Numbered from the stretch's first letter, positions 19,801 to 31,557 are shown. The stretch: 64,000 bases of DNA from Cherax quadricarinatus (GCF_038502225.1 NW_027195552.1:103143-167142); one strand, 5' to 3'. The notes: generated by a model from the sequence alone, not told the origin. Translations and numbers: made by a program.

Positions 19801-22800
19801 AGGGTGGAGAGCAAGGACGAGTCGGAAGCAGTGATGAGTGTGGTGAGTGTGGCACCGGGAATTTGTTCTGGGGAGCAGTTTCAAGGTTCAGTGGCCTTGC
19901 CCACCATAATGGCAGTGGTTACGAATGGGAAGAAGTCTGAAACGACTCGTTTGTTCTTCGACAGTGGGGCACAGAGATCCTTCATAACAGAGAGTCTAGC
20001 AATTAGGTTGAAGCTGAAGACAGGTGGTAAAGTTGACATGAAGGTGGAAGGGTTTGGTAGGGAAGTCCCACGCAGGTCTTATCCAGTAGTCAATGTGACG
20101 GTCAGGTTAGCCGGGCATCGACGGGAAATTTCAGCCTTGATAGTGAAGAAGCTGCCCAATATCATTACCACTAAGGGACTGGCCGCAGCAGTCAAACATT
20201 TGAGGGAGTTAGGTGTGAAGCTAGTGGAACCAGACATTGCTACAGACAACGTTAGTAATGTGAGAATCTTGGTAGGAGGAGATTACATAGACGAGTTCGT
20301 GTCTACGAGAAGGGTTATCAAGGAGGGTGTTGGCCTGTACAGGACTCCAGCGGGGTACATCGTAGGAGGCAGGGTACCAGCTCATTTCCCTGCGACCCCA
20401 GGAAAGGAGGGCTCCGGTATTACAGCGACTGAGGCTGTACTGGTGATGCGGATTGGGGTGCACAAAGGTCTGTCAGAGACGCAAGTTGGCAAATCCGACA
20501 GTGAGCCGGTCCATAAACTATGGGACCTGGATGTAGTAGGGATTAAGGGTGACCAGCCACACCCCGAACACGAAGAGACGTATCGAGATTACTTGAACCA
20601 TGTGCAGTTCAGGGACAGGCAGTACTGGGTGTGACTCCCATGGAAGCCGGGACACCCAATGCTGCCCACTAATTTCAAGAAGGCACGGGGTCAGTTGAAT
20701 TCATTGGTGAACAGCCTGACCAAGAAGGGTCTGGTGGGGAAATATGATGATATTATTAAGGAACAGCTGGCCCTTGGGTTCATTGAGAAAGTGCCGAATG
20801 CCAGCCCTGGGGAAAATACCCATTATCTTCCACACATGGCAGTCACCAAGGAGTTGGTAACCACTCCCATCAGAGTAGTCTTCAACTGCAGCTCGCAGGC
20901 GAGTCCCCGAGAGCCATCGTTGAACGACTGTCTGCTCACAGGGCCCCCCCTGACGCAGAAATTAGCAGATGTGTTGTTGAGATTCAGGACAGAACAGTAC
21001 GCCTATGCGGATGACATTAGCAAAGCCTTCCTACGTATTGGGTTGCAGCCACAAGACAGGGACTACACAAGGTTCTTGTGGTTGACTGACAGGGAGGTGC
21101 CCAAGCAAGGGTATGATACCTACAGATTCAGGGCAGTGTTGTTTGGTGCCACTAGTTCACCATTCTTATTACAGGCTACCATAGACTACCACCTTGTGAA
21201 CTGTAACAGCCCACTTAAAGAATTACTGAAGACCCTATTTTATGTAGACAACATGCAAGGTACCACCTCAGATGAAAGGCTGTTGATGGACATTTACCGA
21301 GAGTCTAATCAGGAGATGCTCTCGGCTAATATGCCATTGAGAGAATGGGTGACAAACAATCCAACGTTGCGGGGCACGGTGGAACGTGACTATGCTGGCT
21401 ACTCAGTACCTGAGGTAACATCGGTGTTGGGAATGGAGTGGGAAATCAAGGAAGACAGACTTAGGCTAAAGAGGAAACCTGATGGGGAGGGGAAGCTGAC
21501 CAGGAGGTCTTTGCTGAGCAAAGTGCAGACTGCCTTCGATCCTTTGGGTTTGTTGACACCCATCACCATTCGAGGGAGGATGCTAGTGCAACAGACCTGG
21601 GAGCTGAACCTAGGTTGGGACGACCCACTGCCAGAAACAGTCTGCCAGGAGTGGGATCTGGTTAGCAAAGATCTAGCGGAATTGCATGAGTTCACATTCC
21701 CCAGGTCCGTCGGGTGCACCGGGCGGGATTATGACTTGCACGTCTTCTGTGATGCCTCCTCCAGGGCCTATGGGCCAGTAGCGTATTTGGTGGCCGGGGA
21801 CCAAGTCAATCTGGTCACCAGTCGTGCGCGGGTGACACCCCTGAAGGATTGCTCGATCCCAAAGCTAGAGCTCACGGCGATGTTGCTGGGAGCAAGACTG
21901 GGTAAGTACGTAGAGGAGGTGTTGAGTAATTTGAGGGTGACACACACCTATGTATGGACAGACTCGGAGGTGGCCTTACAGTGGGTCCAGAACGACAGGT
22001 CTAAGCTCCCCTATGTCAGGAATCGGGTAAAGGAGATATGGGAACTACAGTCAACGTCAACGATTCTGCACGTGCCTACAGATCAAAACCCAGCCGACCT
22101 GATAAGCCGAGGGGTGACACACAAAAAGCTGAGTAAAAGCGAGATTTGGTTCAAAGGCCCAGACTGGTTACCGGCAAGGGATTGCTGGCCGGAACAGAAA
22201 TTCGGGGAGACAACCAGCAGCATAGTACACTTTGCAGGGGAACCCAACACTGAATTATTTGACCCCAGGCGCTACTCCTCTTGGAGGAAACTTATAGGAG
22301 TCACGGAAATGGTATTTCGATTTGTGAGGAAGCTGCATGACAAGGTAAGCCAAGGTCGACAGTTGTCTCTCGTGGGTCCCAGAGAATATTGGATAAGGCA
22401 GTACCAAAGGGAGAGGTTTCCAGGAGCGCTGGAAGTACTGGCGACCAGGCAGCAGGTTATGGCATCAGGACATGTGTCCAACGACGACTCAGGGAACGGT
22501 AAATTGGTTCACTCTTTGGGATTGTTCCTAGATCATGCGGGGCTAATAAGATGCAGGGGACGAATACAAAATTCTGAGCTCAGCTATGGGGCCAAACATC
22601 CTGTGCTACTAGGAAAGGAGGGATGGGCGTCAGAGCTACTGATACAAGATGCCCATCAGAGGACCTTACATGGGGGGTTTGGAGATACCCTCACCTGCCT
22701 ACGTCAGAATTACTGGGTACTGAAGGGTCGAGCTGCCGTCAAAAGGGTGCTAAAGAGTTGCACGGTCTGCTGGCGGTACGATGGGAGGACCCTACCATAC

Positions 22801-23907
22801 CCAGGTCCACCACCACTGCCTCAGGAGCGGGTACATAGTGACAGGCCCTTTGAGACTGTGGGAATAGATTATACTGGGGCTATCACATTGAAGAATCCAG
22901 GAGACGATAGGGAGGGCCCTCAGAAAGTATATGTCTGCCTGTTTACTTGTGCCACTACTCGAGCTGTGCATTTGGAGTTGGCAGAAGATATGTCAACAGA
23001 GACTTTCGTGAAGCTGTTCAGGAGGTTTACAGCCAGATTCTCGTGCCCGCGATTGATTATTTCGGACAATGGCACAAGCTTTAGGGCGGCCGATAAAGTT
23101 TTCAGGAATCTTAGGGACAATGGAGAAGTATGAGAACACCTGAAGAGAATAGAGTGCGAGTGGAGGTTCATAGCTCCCAGGGCGCCTTGGCAAGGGGGAT
23201 TCTATGAACGTATGGTGGGCACAGTCAAAGGGTGCATTCGGAAGGTCTTGCACGGCAGGAGAGTGAGCTTTGATGAACTGAGGACAGTGTTAGTTGAGAT
23301 AGAGGCAAGAGTCAATAACAGGCCTCTGACCTATGTACAAAATGGGATTGATGAGCAGGAAGCTCTCACCCCCAATCACATGCTGTTTGGAAGGAGGATT
23401 GAGCCCTTCCCCACAATTCTGAGTCAGTCTTCCAAGGAGCTGGATTATGGGCCAGATGGTCCCCCCATCAATGAAGAACTGCACAGGAGTCACAACAGAC
23501 TGGTGAACATCCTGGACAAATGGAACCAGGTGTGGTGCAGGGATTACTTGACAACCTTGCGGGAACATTTCTATGGTGCCGACCCCGAGGCAAATAAGAT
23601 GATGCTAAGTGAAGGGGACCTGGTGCTAGTAGAATCCGAGGTGCCCAGGGCATACTGGCCTCTTGGCCTGGTAGTGTCAACCCACCCAGACAAGGCTGGG
23701 CGGTTGAGAATGGTGAAGGTGAGAATGAATGGTGTCGAGACTATAAGACCCACCAACAGGCTTTTACCTCTCGAGGTCCACACAGTGGGACCGGGACATG
23801 AGAAATTAGACCAGAGGCTGACCGAGCTGAGCGGCCGGACGACCTGTCGAACGGCGCTCAAGTCCAGAGCCCACTGGGAGGGCCTGTGGGAGGCAGACTT
23901 GATCTAG
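19801..23907 (+). pseudogene. BEL pol: protease, RT, RNase H, integrase
   Basis: Domains in one frame. Aspartic protease: FFDSGAQRSFI (about 19954-19986). TGA at 20632-20634 after QYWV. RT: YAYADDISKAFLRIGLQPQD, VLFGATSSPFLLQA and the catalytic box FYVDNMQ (21238), with N in the fourth place as often seen in Pao-type RTs. RNase H: LHVFCDASSRAYG (21738), CSIPKLELTAM and VWTDSEVALQWV. Integrase: zinc part HQRTLHGGFGDT with CTVC, catalytic VGIDYTGAI and IISDNGTSF, then TGA at 23131-23133, then GGFYERMVGTVK with the last acidic residue, ending at 23907 with a stop. Both TGA codons lie where a single C-to-T change at a CpG would make a stop from an arginine codon. Not functional without readthrough. 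Confidence 0.92.
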
Positions 23908-23928
23908 ACTTAGCACCTACCTTCGCCG

Positions 23929-23937
23929 GCGGGAGGA
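23929..23937 (+). promoter_or_regulatory. Polypurine tract of the BEL element
   Basis: GGCGGGAGGA lies directly before the 3' LTR; a purine-rich run here primes plus-strand synthesis in LTR elements. Confidence 0.7.
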
Positions 23938-24946
23938 TGTGGAAATTTATTTGGTCCCTAAAGTTCCACAGGACAGATCCAGCATGGCCGTAATGGGACG
24001 ACCCTCCCAAACAAACAGCATTCTCTCCATTTGGCGTGGATTGTTGGTAGGCATTTATTTAATTTATAGATTTACCCTTCAGGGAAGGAGTAGGTAGTTT
24101 TACTGATAGTACACTAATATTAGGTTTACTAAGGCAACTGTAGATAATAATAATGTAGACCTAAGACCTTAACATAGGTAGTAATAGGCCGATAATGTAG
24201 GCAAACACTAGGTTAAGTTAGCTAGGGAGAACTGGCAGCCCTAGCTTGAATGACGAGGCGCGGGTCTCAAAGACACAATAGCATTCTTCTTAAGACAGAC
24301 ATCAACTGGACAAGACATGCCGTGATCAGCAGACGGCGCCCCCCACGTGTCTTCACATTTGAGACCTGGGGAAATCTGGTAGAGGCACCTCAATGAACTG
24401 TAGATGACCTCCTCTGTCAGGCCCATACAGTAAGACAAGACCTCCACTATATCTCATAGATTTCTGGCCAGGGTCTGAGGAGATTGTGAGTGAGTTGATC
24501 TGTGGGCCCGGTGTGCAACAGGCAGTGCATGCCCAGTAAGTACCAGTGTCTTGGGGCAGTGTGGAAGCTAGTGTCCGTGTCTGCATAGTTATACTAGGGG
24601 ATACATACCCTCTTGGATATAGGAATTTCTGAGGTGCAGGCAGGTCACTAATAATGATTGAATATTGCAGGAATTAAGGCTCCCGGTTGCACGTGGTTTC
24701 TGAGGGGAAGTCCAAAGGGGCTAAGGCTAAGCTTAGGGAAGTTGAAGATCAGGATATATGCTGCAACACCAAGTAAGTTAGTCCTTTATACGTGCATGCA
24801 GGCGAGTTTCTTGCAACATCAGTCATTTGTGAAAATCTGTCCTATAAGCCACTTGTGAGGCTGAGGTACCCACCTCAGAGCTCGGTGTCAACAGAGTTTG
24901 CCAGGGTAGGCAACTCACTTGGAGGCAGTCCACACAAATTTTCACA
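23938..24946 (+). repeat. BEL 3' LTR
   Basis: Direct repeat of 16571-17583, starting TGTGGAAATT and ending TTTTCACA, followed by the target duplication ACGGT. Confidence 0.93.
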
Positions 24947-25190
24947 ACGGTGCTGTTCACCAACTCCAAGACTGAGGGACTAATTACATCATCTTTTGTA
25001 TATAATTCTTCACATTATGTCCTTCAATTTGTATTGATAAAGTCACTGGATGGTCAAACGTCTACAGCTAAAGGTACCCAGATGTTGCACATGTGTCTAA
25101 TGCTGCATTTTGTCGGTAGTGAATACTATTTTTGTCTTATTCCAGTCACAGTATTGTGTGTTATTGCTCTTCTGGCATTAAAGATTGAAA
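24947..25190 (+). repeat. Right part of a diverged hammerhead-type repeat
   Basis: Continues from 16570 across the BEL insertion. GACTGAGGGACTAATTACAT matches 2191-2240-type sequence of the 407-bp unit. At 25034-25066 a degraded core TTGATAA, a stem-like AGTCACTGGATGGTCAAACG and TCTACA follow, then TGTTGCACATGTGTCTAATG, the counterpart of TGTTGCATATGTGTCTTACC in the 407-bp unit. Core bases are substituted, so it is probably inactive. Confidence 0.6.
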
Positions 25191-26895
25191 CTGTTCAGAA
25201 GAAACATGCGTTAGTTGCTTCACATTAGAAATACCACACCAATTTGTAAGCAAATTTGGCAGATTGTTACCTACAGTCCTACATACTCCAGTAATAATCC
25301 CTACATTTGTAGCTACAGCGCCTCTAATATAGTCCACATGTTTGAAGTTAGGATGTGAAGGCTTACTCATCCCTGTAACAACTTCAGACAGTATTACTCA
25401 GGCTGGCTCCTCCTCAGGAAAATTAATGAATAGAAAAAGAAATAATAATTCACAAAGATAAACACTTTATTATTTATTAAATCAAACATAAAACAATAAA
25501 ACATGAAAGGTATATCCTATTTGAAAGAAAAATGAAAAATGAATTGAATAAAATAACATGTGAACTCAACGCTAATATCTGCAGGGGTGTCTGGTGTTGG
25601 TGACCATCCACTGGCTAGTTCTTCACAGTATACCAGTGAGTAATCTCTCCCGATGACAGGAAAACAGGTTCTTTACCGCTGCAATGATGTGGAGTTACGT
25701 CCTGCAATTTCATACAGGTGCACAGGTAGTTCAATACAAAATGGGACGTCTCCAGGACGTTAGTCCGTCTCCTGTTCTTCTCGTTGATTGACAGGTGACC
25801 CTCACTGTCATCCAAGCTGAAAAGGTAGACAGGTTACCCACTGCTTAAATAATCACTCTCCATGGCAGTGTAGAATACTCAAAAGACGTGGTGATTATTA
25901 CAACAGTCAACCTAGAGCAAGACTGAAAGGACTAAGTTTATTATTGGTCAAAAGTGAAGCTTTTAACCAATAAATCCACTAGAATACAAGGCAGGCATGT
26001 ACTTACAGTAGTGCTGAGAGCTGTGAGTCGAGTGATTTACTGTTTGACCAGAGCTCCACACGTCACCTTTCGAGGGGGGGGGGGGGGGAGAGGGAGGGGA
26101 AGGGATAGCGGGAGCTAGACTGATCCTACATTAACAAGCAGCCGGCAGTCAAACTATCATTTTAGGGGTGGGGGAGAAAAGGCGGGAAAAACGGGAGCGT
26201 GACTTACCCTACCTTAACTAGTAGCCGGTAATGAAACTATCGTTACTATATCTCTACTCCTATCTATTGAACTTTTCCCTCACATAGGATAATATAGCAG
26301 AAGCTTCTATCTTCGCCTTCAACTCAATCCAGCCTAAATGCTGGCTTGAAAAAAAAGTGAGCGAGTAATTTTCCTGATGCAGTAGCTAATTTAGTAGTCC
26401 AGGGGGCCTTAAGCGGAGTGACATTTAGGGGGGATTCCTCTAAGGGGCCCTCCCATGCGACCACCAGAGGCAGGACTCCAAACGCATTAGAAAATTAACA
26501 GTTAACGATCTGGATGGTCCTCAATAATCGTGTTCTTAGTTGGTTTACAGTTTAATCCGCATTCACGTTACGAATGTTGAAAGCTGCAGATTTACTCCAA
26601 GACAAAATAAATAATAAGGATCTTCACTGAAGACAGTAGAGCTACAAGACAGCTGGAAACTGAGGATAGTGTTGATAAAATAACAGTGATACACAGGAGG
26701 GTCTCGATTTCTGATCAATATGTTATGCATAACAGACATTTCACTGTTGCAAAGGCAGTGAAATGGGAAATCGGGAAAGTGACTGATATGAGGAAGAGGA
26801 AGGATTTGCCTTTTATAGGTCAGATGGCCTATAAGAGGCAGATCCTTTCTCTGTTTCTCCTGTCTCACGTTCTTTTGATGGGAGGTGTTCAAATC
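25191..26895. other. Unassigned intergenic sequence
   Basis: No gene or known element that I can support. It contains a G homopolymer of about 17 at 26064-26081 within GAGGGAGGGGAAGGG-type purine sequence, and short open frames on both strands with no recognised domain. An AATAAA cluster reads on the minus strand near 25465-25480. Confidence 0.5.
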
Positions 26896-27081
26896 TGCTT
26901 CACTTCAGATGAAGTGTTCTCTCTGGTAAACACTTCAGATGAAGTGTTCTCTCTGGTAAACACTTCAGATGAAGTGTTCTCTCTGGTAAACACTTCAGAT
27001 GAAGTGTTCTCTCTGGTAAACACTTCAGATGAAGTGTTCTCTCTGGTAACCACTTCAGATGAAGTGTTCTCTCTGGTAAAC
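26896..27081. repeat. 30-bp minisatellite, about 6 copies
   Basis: Unit CACTTCAGATGAAGTG plus TTCTCTCTGGTAAA, six near-identical copies. The first part is a hairpin (CACTTC/GAAGTG). The period is a multiple of three, so one frame on each strand is open and reads DEVFSLVNTS or FTRENTSSEV repeats; I do not take these as genes. Confidence 0.93.
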
Positions 27082-27240
27082 AATACTTTGGAATTTCATA
27101 TTTGGTGCCTCCTACATTTTCTTTACCAATACTGAGATTCTTAAACAAGGAAAATCTCACTCAGTTTTCTCCACTGTGAAAGGTGATTGCTACTGTTATA
27201 TATTTCGTTTGTTATAATTTACCCTTCATGGTGTGAAGGC
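27082..27240. other. Short unassigned spacer
   Basis: Between the minisatellite and the CCTAA array. Nothing recognised. Confidence 0.5.
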
Positions 27241-28246
27241 AACTTGACCTAACCTAACTTAATCCTAACCTAACCTAACATAACCTAACCTAATCTAACC
27301 TAACAAAACCTAACCTAACCTAACCTATCCTAAGTTAACATAACCTAACCTAATCTAACCTAACATAACCTAACCTCACCTAACCTAACCTAACCTAACC
27401 TAACATAACGTAACCTAGCCTAACATAACCTAACCTAATCTAACCTAACATAACCTAACCTCACCTAACATAACCTATCCTAATTTAACCTAACCTAACC
27501 TAACCTAACCTAACCTATCCTAACTTAACATAACCTAACCTAATCTAACCTAACATAACCCAACCTCACCTAACCTAACCTAACCTAACATAACATAACC
27601 TAGCCTAATATAACCTAACCTAATCTAACCTAACATAACCTAACCTCACCTAACATAACCTAACCTAATTTAACCTAACCTAACCTAACCTAACCTAACC
27701 TATCCTAACTTAACATAACCTAACCTAATCTAACCTAACATAACCCAACCTCACCTAACCTAACCTAACCTAACCTAACATAACGTAACCTAGCCTAACA
27801 TAACCTAACCTAATCTAACCTAACATAACCTAACCTCACCTAACATAACCTAACCTAATTTAACCTAACCTAACCTAAACTAACATAACATAACCTGACA
27901 TAATCCAATCTAACCTAACCTAACATAACCTAACCTAACCTAACATAATCTAACCTAACCTAACCTAGCCTAACCTAACCTAACCTAACCTAACATAACA
28001 TAACCTGACATAATCCAATCTAACCTAACCAACCATAACATAACCTAACCTAACCTAACCTAACCTAACATAACATAGCCTAACCTAACCTAACCTAACA
28101 TAACATAACCTGACATAATCCAATCTAACCTAGCCTAACATAACATAACCTAACCTAACCTAACATAACCTAACCTAACATAACAACCTGACATAATCCA
28201 ATTTAACCTAACCTAACATAAGATAACATAACCTAACCTAACATAA
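27241..28246. repeat. Degenerate CCTAA (TTAGG-type) interstitial array
   Basis: Continuous TAACC repeats with variants TAACA, TAATC, TCACC and TAGCC. A higher-order repeat of about 185-190 bp is visible: TAACCTAGCCTAA recurs at 27411, 27596 and 27786 in the same context. TTAGG is the ancestral arthropod telomere repeat; degeneracy and position inside the window make this an interstitial array, not a chromosome end. It continues at 43437 after the LINE E nest. Confidence 0.9.
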
Positions 28247-28508
28247 CAGTTACCCTTTACCAGTGATGACATTGATTTACCTAATTTTAATACAAATGAC
28301 CCATTGCCATATATTGATGATTATGATTGTTTTATGAAAACAGGCCTTCACTTTATTCATGTCAATGCAAGATCACTTCTTCCTAAATTGGCAGAGATTA
28401 GGATTCTAGCTAACAAAATTAGGGCGGCAGTTATAACCATCTCTGAATCTTGGTTGGATGATACGGTGACTGACGACGAGGTCAAAATAGATGGTTACAA
28501 TATAAAAC
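28247..28508 (+). pseudogene. LINE E ORF2, start of endonuclease
   Basis: Reads QLPFTSDDIDLPNFN, then FIHVNARSLLPKLAEIR, AAVITISESWLDDTVTDDEV and DGYNIK, the first endonuclease blocks with the catalytic E in SESW. It is cut at the target duplication and continues in frame at 40443. An artificial open frame runs on from here into ORF1 of the inserted element. Confidence 0.85.
28497..28508. repeat. 12-bp target duplication, left (outer Tx1-like LINE)
   Basis: ACAATATAAAAC, identical to 40431-40442. It separates LINE E from the inserted element. Confidence 0.9.
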
Positions 28509-28585
28509 ATTCGCTGCCTGACCACGGTCGAGTGAGGTTGTGCGCTGCACCCCTCTGCTGTTCAGGCGAGCTACCTTGTATCAAC

Positions 28586-29827
28586 ATGGCGCTGAGTGTG
28601 AGGAGGCGCGTAAATACCATTGGTATTGAGCTGCTTCGTGGGGCGATTTCACCCTCTTCAGTGCAAGTCTTACTCCCGACAATCATTAGGGAGACCTATG
28701 GAATCCAGGACGATGAGGTGTATGGTGTAGCCCTGAATGGGGCTTATAGAATCTTCGTCAAACTGAATTCCACGTCCGTGTATGAGTCTTTGGTGACGAG
28801 GTTCCAAGACGTGAGTCTTGACGCTACTCCAGCTGTGAAGGTGCGTTTGATCGACGTATCTCGCCACTTTACGTGGGTTAAGATACGTAATGTCCCATTT
28901 GAGGCAGATGAGGCTGACATAAGGAGTGTTTTTGAGACATATGGAACCGTACACCTGGCACAAAAGGGCAAGTGGACGGCAGGTGCTTACATGGGACGTC
29001 CGGAGGGTACCTTTTCCCTGAAGATGACTCTGAGACATCCCATACCGTCTTACGTCGTGTTGGAGGACTTCAGGACGCAAGTTATGGTATCGTATGCCGG
29101 ACAGAGACGTACGTGCAGAATATGTGGGGCATACGACCATATGGCGGCAGAGTGCGTGAAGCTGAGGAGGGCGCCAGCGCAAACTGGTGAAGCACCAGTT
29201 ACCAGCGTGATAGCTGTTGAGAGCCCAGTGCGCAAGCAAGGGCCTGGGCGCTTGTGGAGTGAAGAGGTGGAGGATTCCAAAGAGGAGAATGGCATGTGTG
29301 AGGTAAGCTGTGATGTAAAAGGATCTGTTACTACACAAAGGACAAGTACAGAAGTGCAAGTGCAGGAGGAGGTGCAGGCTATAGAGGAAGAGCTTCAGGA
29401 GGTGTTAAGGACATTGACACCGCCTGCAGAGGATGTTGTTCCTGAGCTGGTGAGAGACACGGCGGTGCCTGTAGAGGAATGTAAGGATAAAAAACATAGC
29501 AGGGTTGACGGGCCAACTAGTAAGAGAGAGTTGTCGCCGTGTGCTGTGGAACGGGGCGTGGTGGAGGTTGAGGTTCATCGTGAGGGAACCTCAGAAGATA
29601 ACATGGATGTAGAGGGCATCACGAGGAAGAGAGCGGCGGCGTCAGACTCAGATGACGTCCTGACGCCGGCGCAGAGGTCTGGGAGGAAGGAAGAGCAATG
29701 TCGAAGCAGTCACGATAAGAGGCATCGCAAAAAAGGGGGAGGGGTTGATGGTGTGAAGCCTTGTGCTGGCTCTGGGGCAGGAGGCCCTGGGATGAATGAA
29801 GAAAGGAGGAAGGGTTGGAAACTATAA
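28586..29827 (+). CDS. Outer Tx1-like LINE ORF1 (RRM-like + zinc knuckle)
   Basis: A frame of 413 codons. The start ATG at 28586 is chosen because the inner copy starts at the matching place (MALSVRRRVNTIGIELLRG here, MAQSVRRRLHTVCIELLRG there). The middle carries an RRM-like fold signature, TWVKIRNVPFEADEADIRSV with FETYGTVHLAQKGKWTAG, then a CCHC knuckle CRICGAYDHMAAEC (about residue 190). The C-terminal half is acidic and low in order. The role by analogy is RNA binding and packaging of the LINE RNA. The same frame is open upstream into the LINE E endonuclease; this is an accident of the insertion. Confidence 0.87.
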   Translation: MALSVRRRVNTIGIELLRGAISPSSVQVLLPTIIRETYGIQDDEVYGVALNGAYRIFVKLNSTSVYESLVTRFQDVSLDATPAVKVRLIDVSRHFTWVKIRNVPFEADEADIRSVFETYGTVHLAQKGKWTAGAYMGRPEGTFSLKMTLRHPIPSYVVLEDFRTQVMVSYAGQRRTCRICGAYDHMAAECVKLRRAPAQTGEAPVTSVIAVESPVRKQGPGRLWSEEVEDSKEENGMCEVSCDVKGSVTTQRTSTEVQVQEEVQAIEEELQEVLRTLTPPAEDVVPELVRDTAVPVEECKDKKHSRVDGPTSKRELSPCAVERGVVEVEVHREGTSEDNMDVEGITRKRAAASDSDDVLTPAQRSGRKEEQCRSSHDKRHRKKGGGVDGVKPCAGSGAGGPGMNEERRKGWKL

Positions 29828-29842
29828 AGAGGCCTTAGGTGT

Positions 29843-30265
29843 ATGACTGTGAACGTAAATGGACTGTGTAATAGTGTGAAGAAGGAATGGTTTCGAATGT
29901 TTCTGTATAAATATAGGGTGGATGTAGTGTTCCTGCAAGAACACAATTTCAAGGAGGGAAGAGTGCTCGAGGTGGAGGGGTTTCTGGTCATGACTCTGCC
30001 ATCTGCACGTCTGAAAGGTGGAGTGGGTATATTGATCAGGGAGGCAAGCCCGTTTGTGTTGCTAAGAAGTGAGGGGGGAGGAGGGGGAAGAGTATTGCGC
30101 GTGGATGGGTGGTGGATGGGACAGCGGGTATCTTTTGTATGTGTGTATGCACCAGTGGAAAATGATGTGAGGGTAAAAAGGGATTTTGTATGTGAAGAAC
30201 TAGTTTTCTTCTTACGTGGTTTACCTGCAGTGGCCATCGTTGGTGGCGACTGGAACTGCGTTATT
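29843..30265 (+). CDS. Outer Tx1-like LINE ORF2, endonuclease start
   Basis: ORF2 begins with ATG 29843, 15 bases after the ORF1 stop: MTVNVNGLCNSVKKEWF, FLQEHNFKEGRVLEVEG, then FVCVYAPVENDVRVKRDF and IVGGDWNCVI. These are the first endonuclease motifs (N near the start, E in QEH, GDWN). Cut by the inner insertion at the 13-bp duplication; continues in frame at 36257. Confidence 0.88.
30253..30265. repeat. 13-bp target duplication, left (inner copy)
   Basis: GAACTGCGTTATT, identical to 36244-36256. Confidence 0.9.
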
Positions 30266-31557
30266 TTTTTTTTTATATTTTATTGAAAAACGCAATACAT
30301 AGTTATACATGTAGACAATGTAATCAATGAAACGTATCCATTATATATAACAAAAGAAAACTCCACATTCCCTACCGTAGCACTAAACTTATACATAAGA
30401 ACTAAACTAAAGACAGCCCACAGCTTCATATACAGGTGGGTTTATTACATCCAAAATTGCAGCCATAAACACAATATGCAATATAACCCAAAAAATGTCA
30501 CAGGTATTGACATTTTACATAAAACTGTATGTACGAAGACATTCTCAATTATCCAAAAATTCTTTACACACTTATTATTGTTGTATATTAAACTTCATAT
30601 CAAATACATAATACGTAACACCTCAATAATTACGAAACAAATAAAGGTTTGAAAATAACAATCTCCACACCTCACCACAGAAAAACTAAACACAGTACAA
30701 TATAACAAATGATTCATCCCACCTCACTTCCATACACTACATTCGTCCCACCTCACTTCCATACACTACATTCATCCCACCTCACTTCCATACACTACAT
30801 TCATCACCACAAGCGAACTTACACAATCACGTATATTTAGTAATATTTTTCAAATATAATTTCCAGTTTTAAGTAACAAACTTCTTCTACTATATAATGA
30901 AATATACATAGTCATTACTATTAAACATTAACTTAAACGAGACTATATTCTTATTCTACAGACCGGGGCATTTCTTGCCTCACCATCCTAACCCTACTTA
31001 ACACATTGTACATGAACACGTCCTTATATACCCATCACTCGTCAATAATATTCATTGAACTTCACCGAATACCAATATACAACCCATACTGAGTACATGA
31101 AATTCTCTCTTACATACTGCTATATACACTTGATGTATGATAAAAATCACACACATTACATTATCTCATTATTAGCAGTACATTTGGTACACAGACATAT
31201 TTATCACGCCCGCATGTCCGTTGCTTAATACAACCACCAATCCTGATAATACATCACAACATATGCCAAATTTAACTTATCCATAACATACATCAGTATA
31301 CCATTCTGAGTATGACCGTATACTTTTCACATGCACACAAATATTGCTCATTTCCATATCATAAAAATCTTAACTTTTCCCTTACAAACCACCACAAACT
31401 TACTTAAAACACACTCCACAACTACGCTGCCATTTCACACCATATCACGGAACTCCTCATACATTCCCAAATTCTGAGACGAGCCCGATGCAACCCCTGA
31501 AAATCCAAACACATCCCCCCCCCCCCTTTTTTTTTTTTTTTTTTTTTCTTCTTTCCC
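30266..31557 (-). other. Inner Tx1-like LINE 3' UTR and poly(A)
   Basis: A noncoding stretch after ORF2. A run of A's and G's (minus sense) sits at 31519-31549, right after the stop. A triple 29-bp repeat CATCCCACCTCACTTCCATA lies at about 30714-30800. Ends with AATAAAATATAAAA. Confidence 0.8.

Larger units (their letters stand above)
16571..24946 (+). mobile_element. BEL/Pao LTR retrotransposon, complete
   Basis: Two LTRs of 1013 and 1009 bp with TG...CA ends, a leader, a gag-pol frame and a purine tract just before the 3' LTR. It is flanked by a perfect 5-bp duplication ACGGT (16566-16570 and 24947-24951). The domain order gag, protease, RT, RNase H, integrase and the Pao-type protein style place it in BEL/Pao. 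Coding is broken by two frameshifts that cancel and two TGA codons. The LTRs differ by scattered substitutions and small indels, so it is not brand new. Confidence 0.93.

Noticed and set aside
25161..25370. Minus-strand frame of 69 codons (MSKPSHPNFKHV...)
   Set aside because: Short, no recognised domain, no supporting context; could be chance.
26563..27135. Overlapping frames on both strands ending in the 30-bp minisatellite
   Set aside because: Partly made by the repeat; no domain seen on either strand.
27241..28246. A true chromosome end
   Set aside because: The repeats are degenerate, lie inside the window and continue after a LINE nest, so the array is interstitial.
28304..29827. A single 507-codon protein joining an endonuclease start to an RRM/knuckle protein
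   Set aside because: Chance in-frame join of LINE E and the Tx1-like ORF1 at the target duplication; the inner copy shows that ORF1 starts at the MAxSVRRR methionine.
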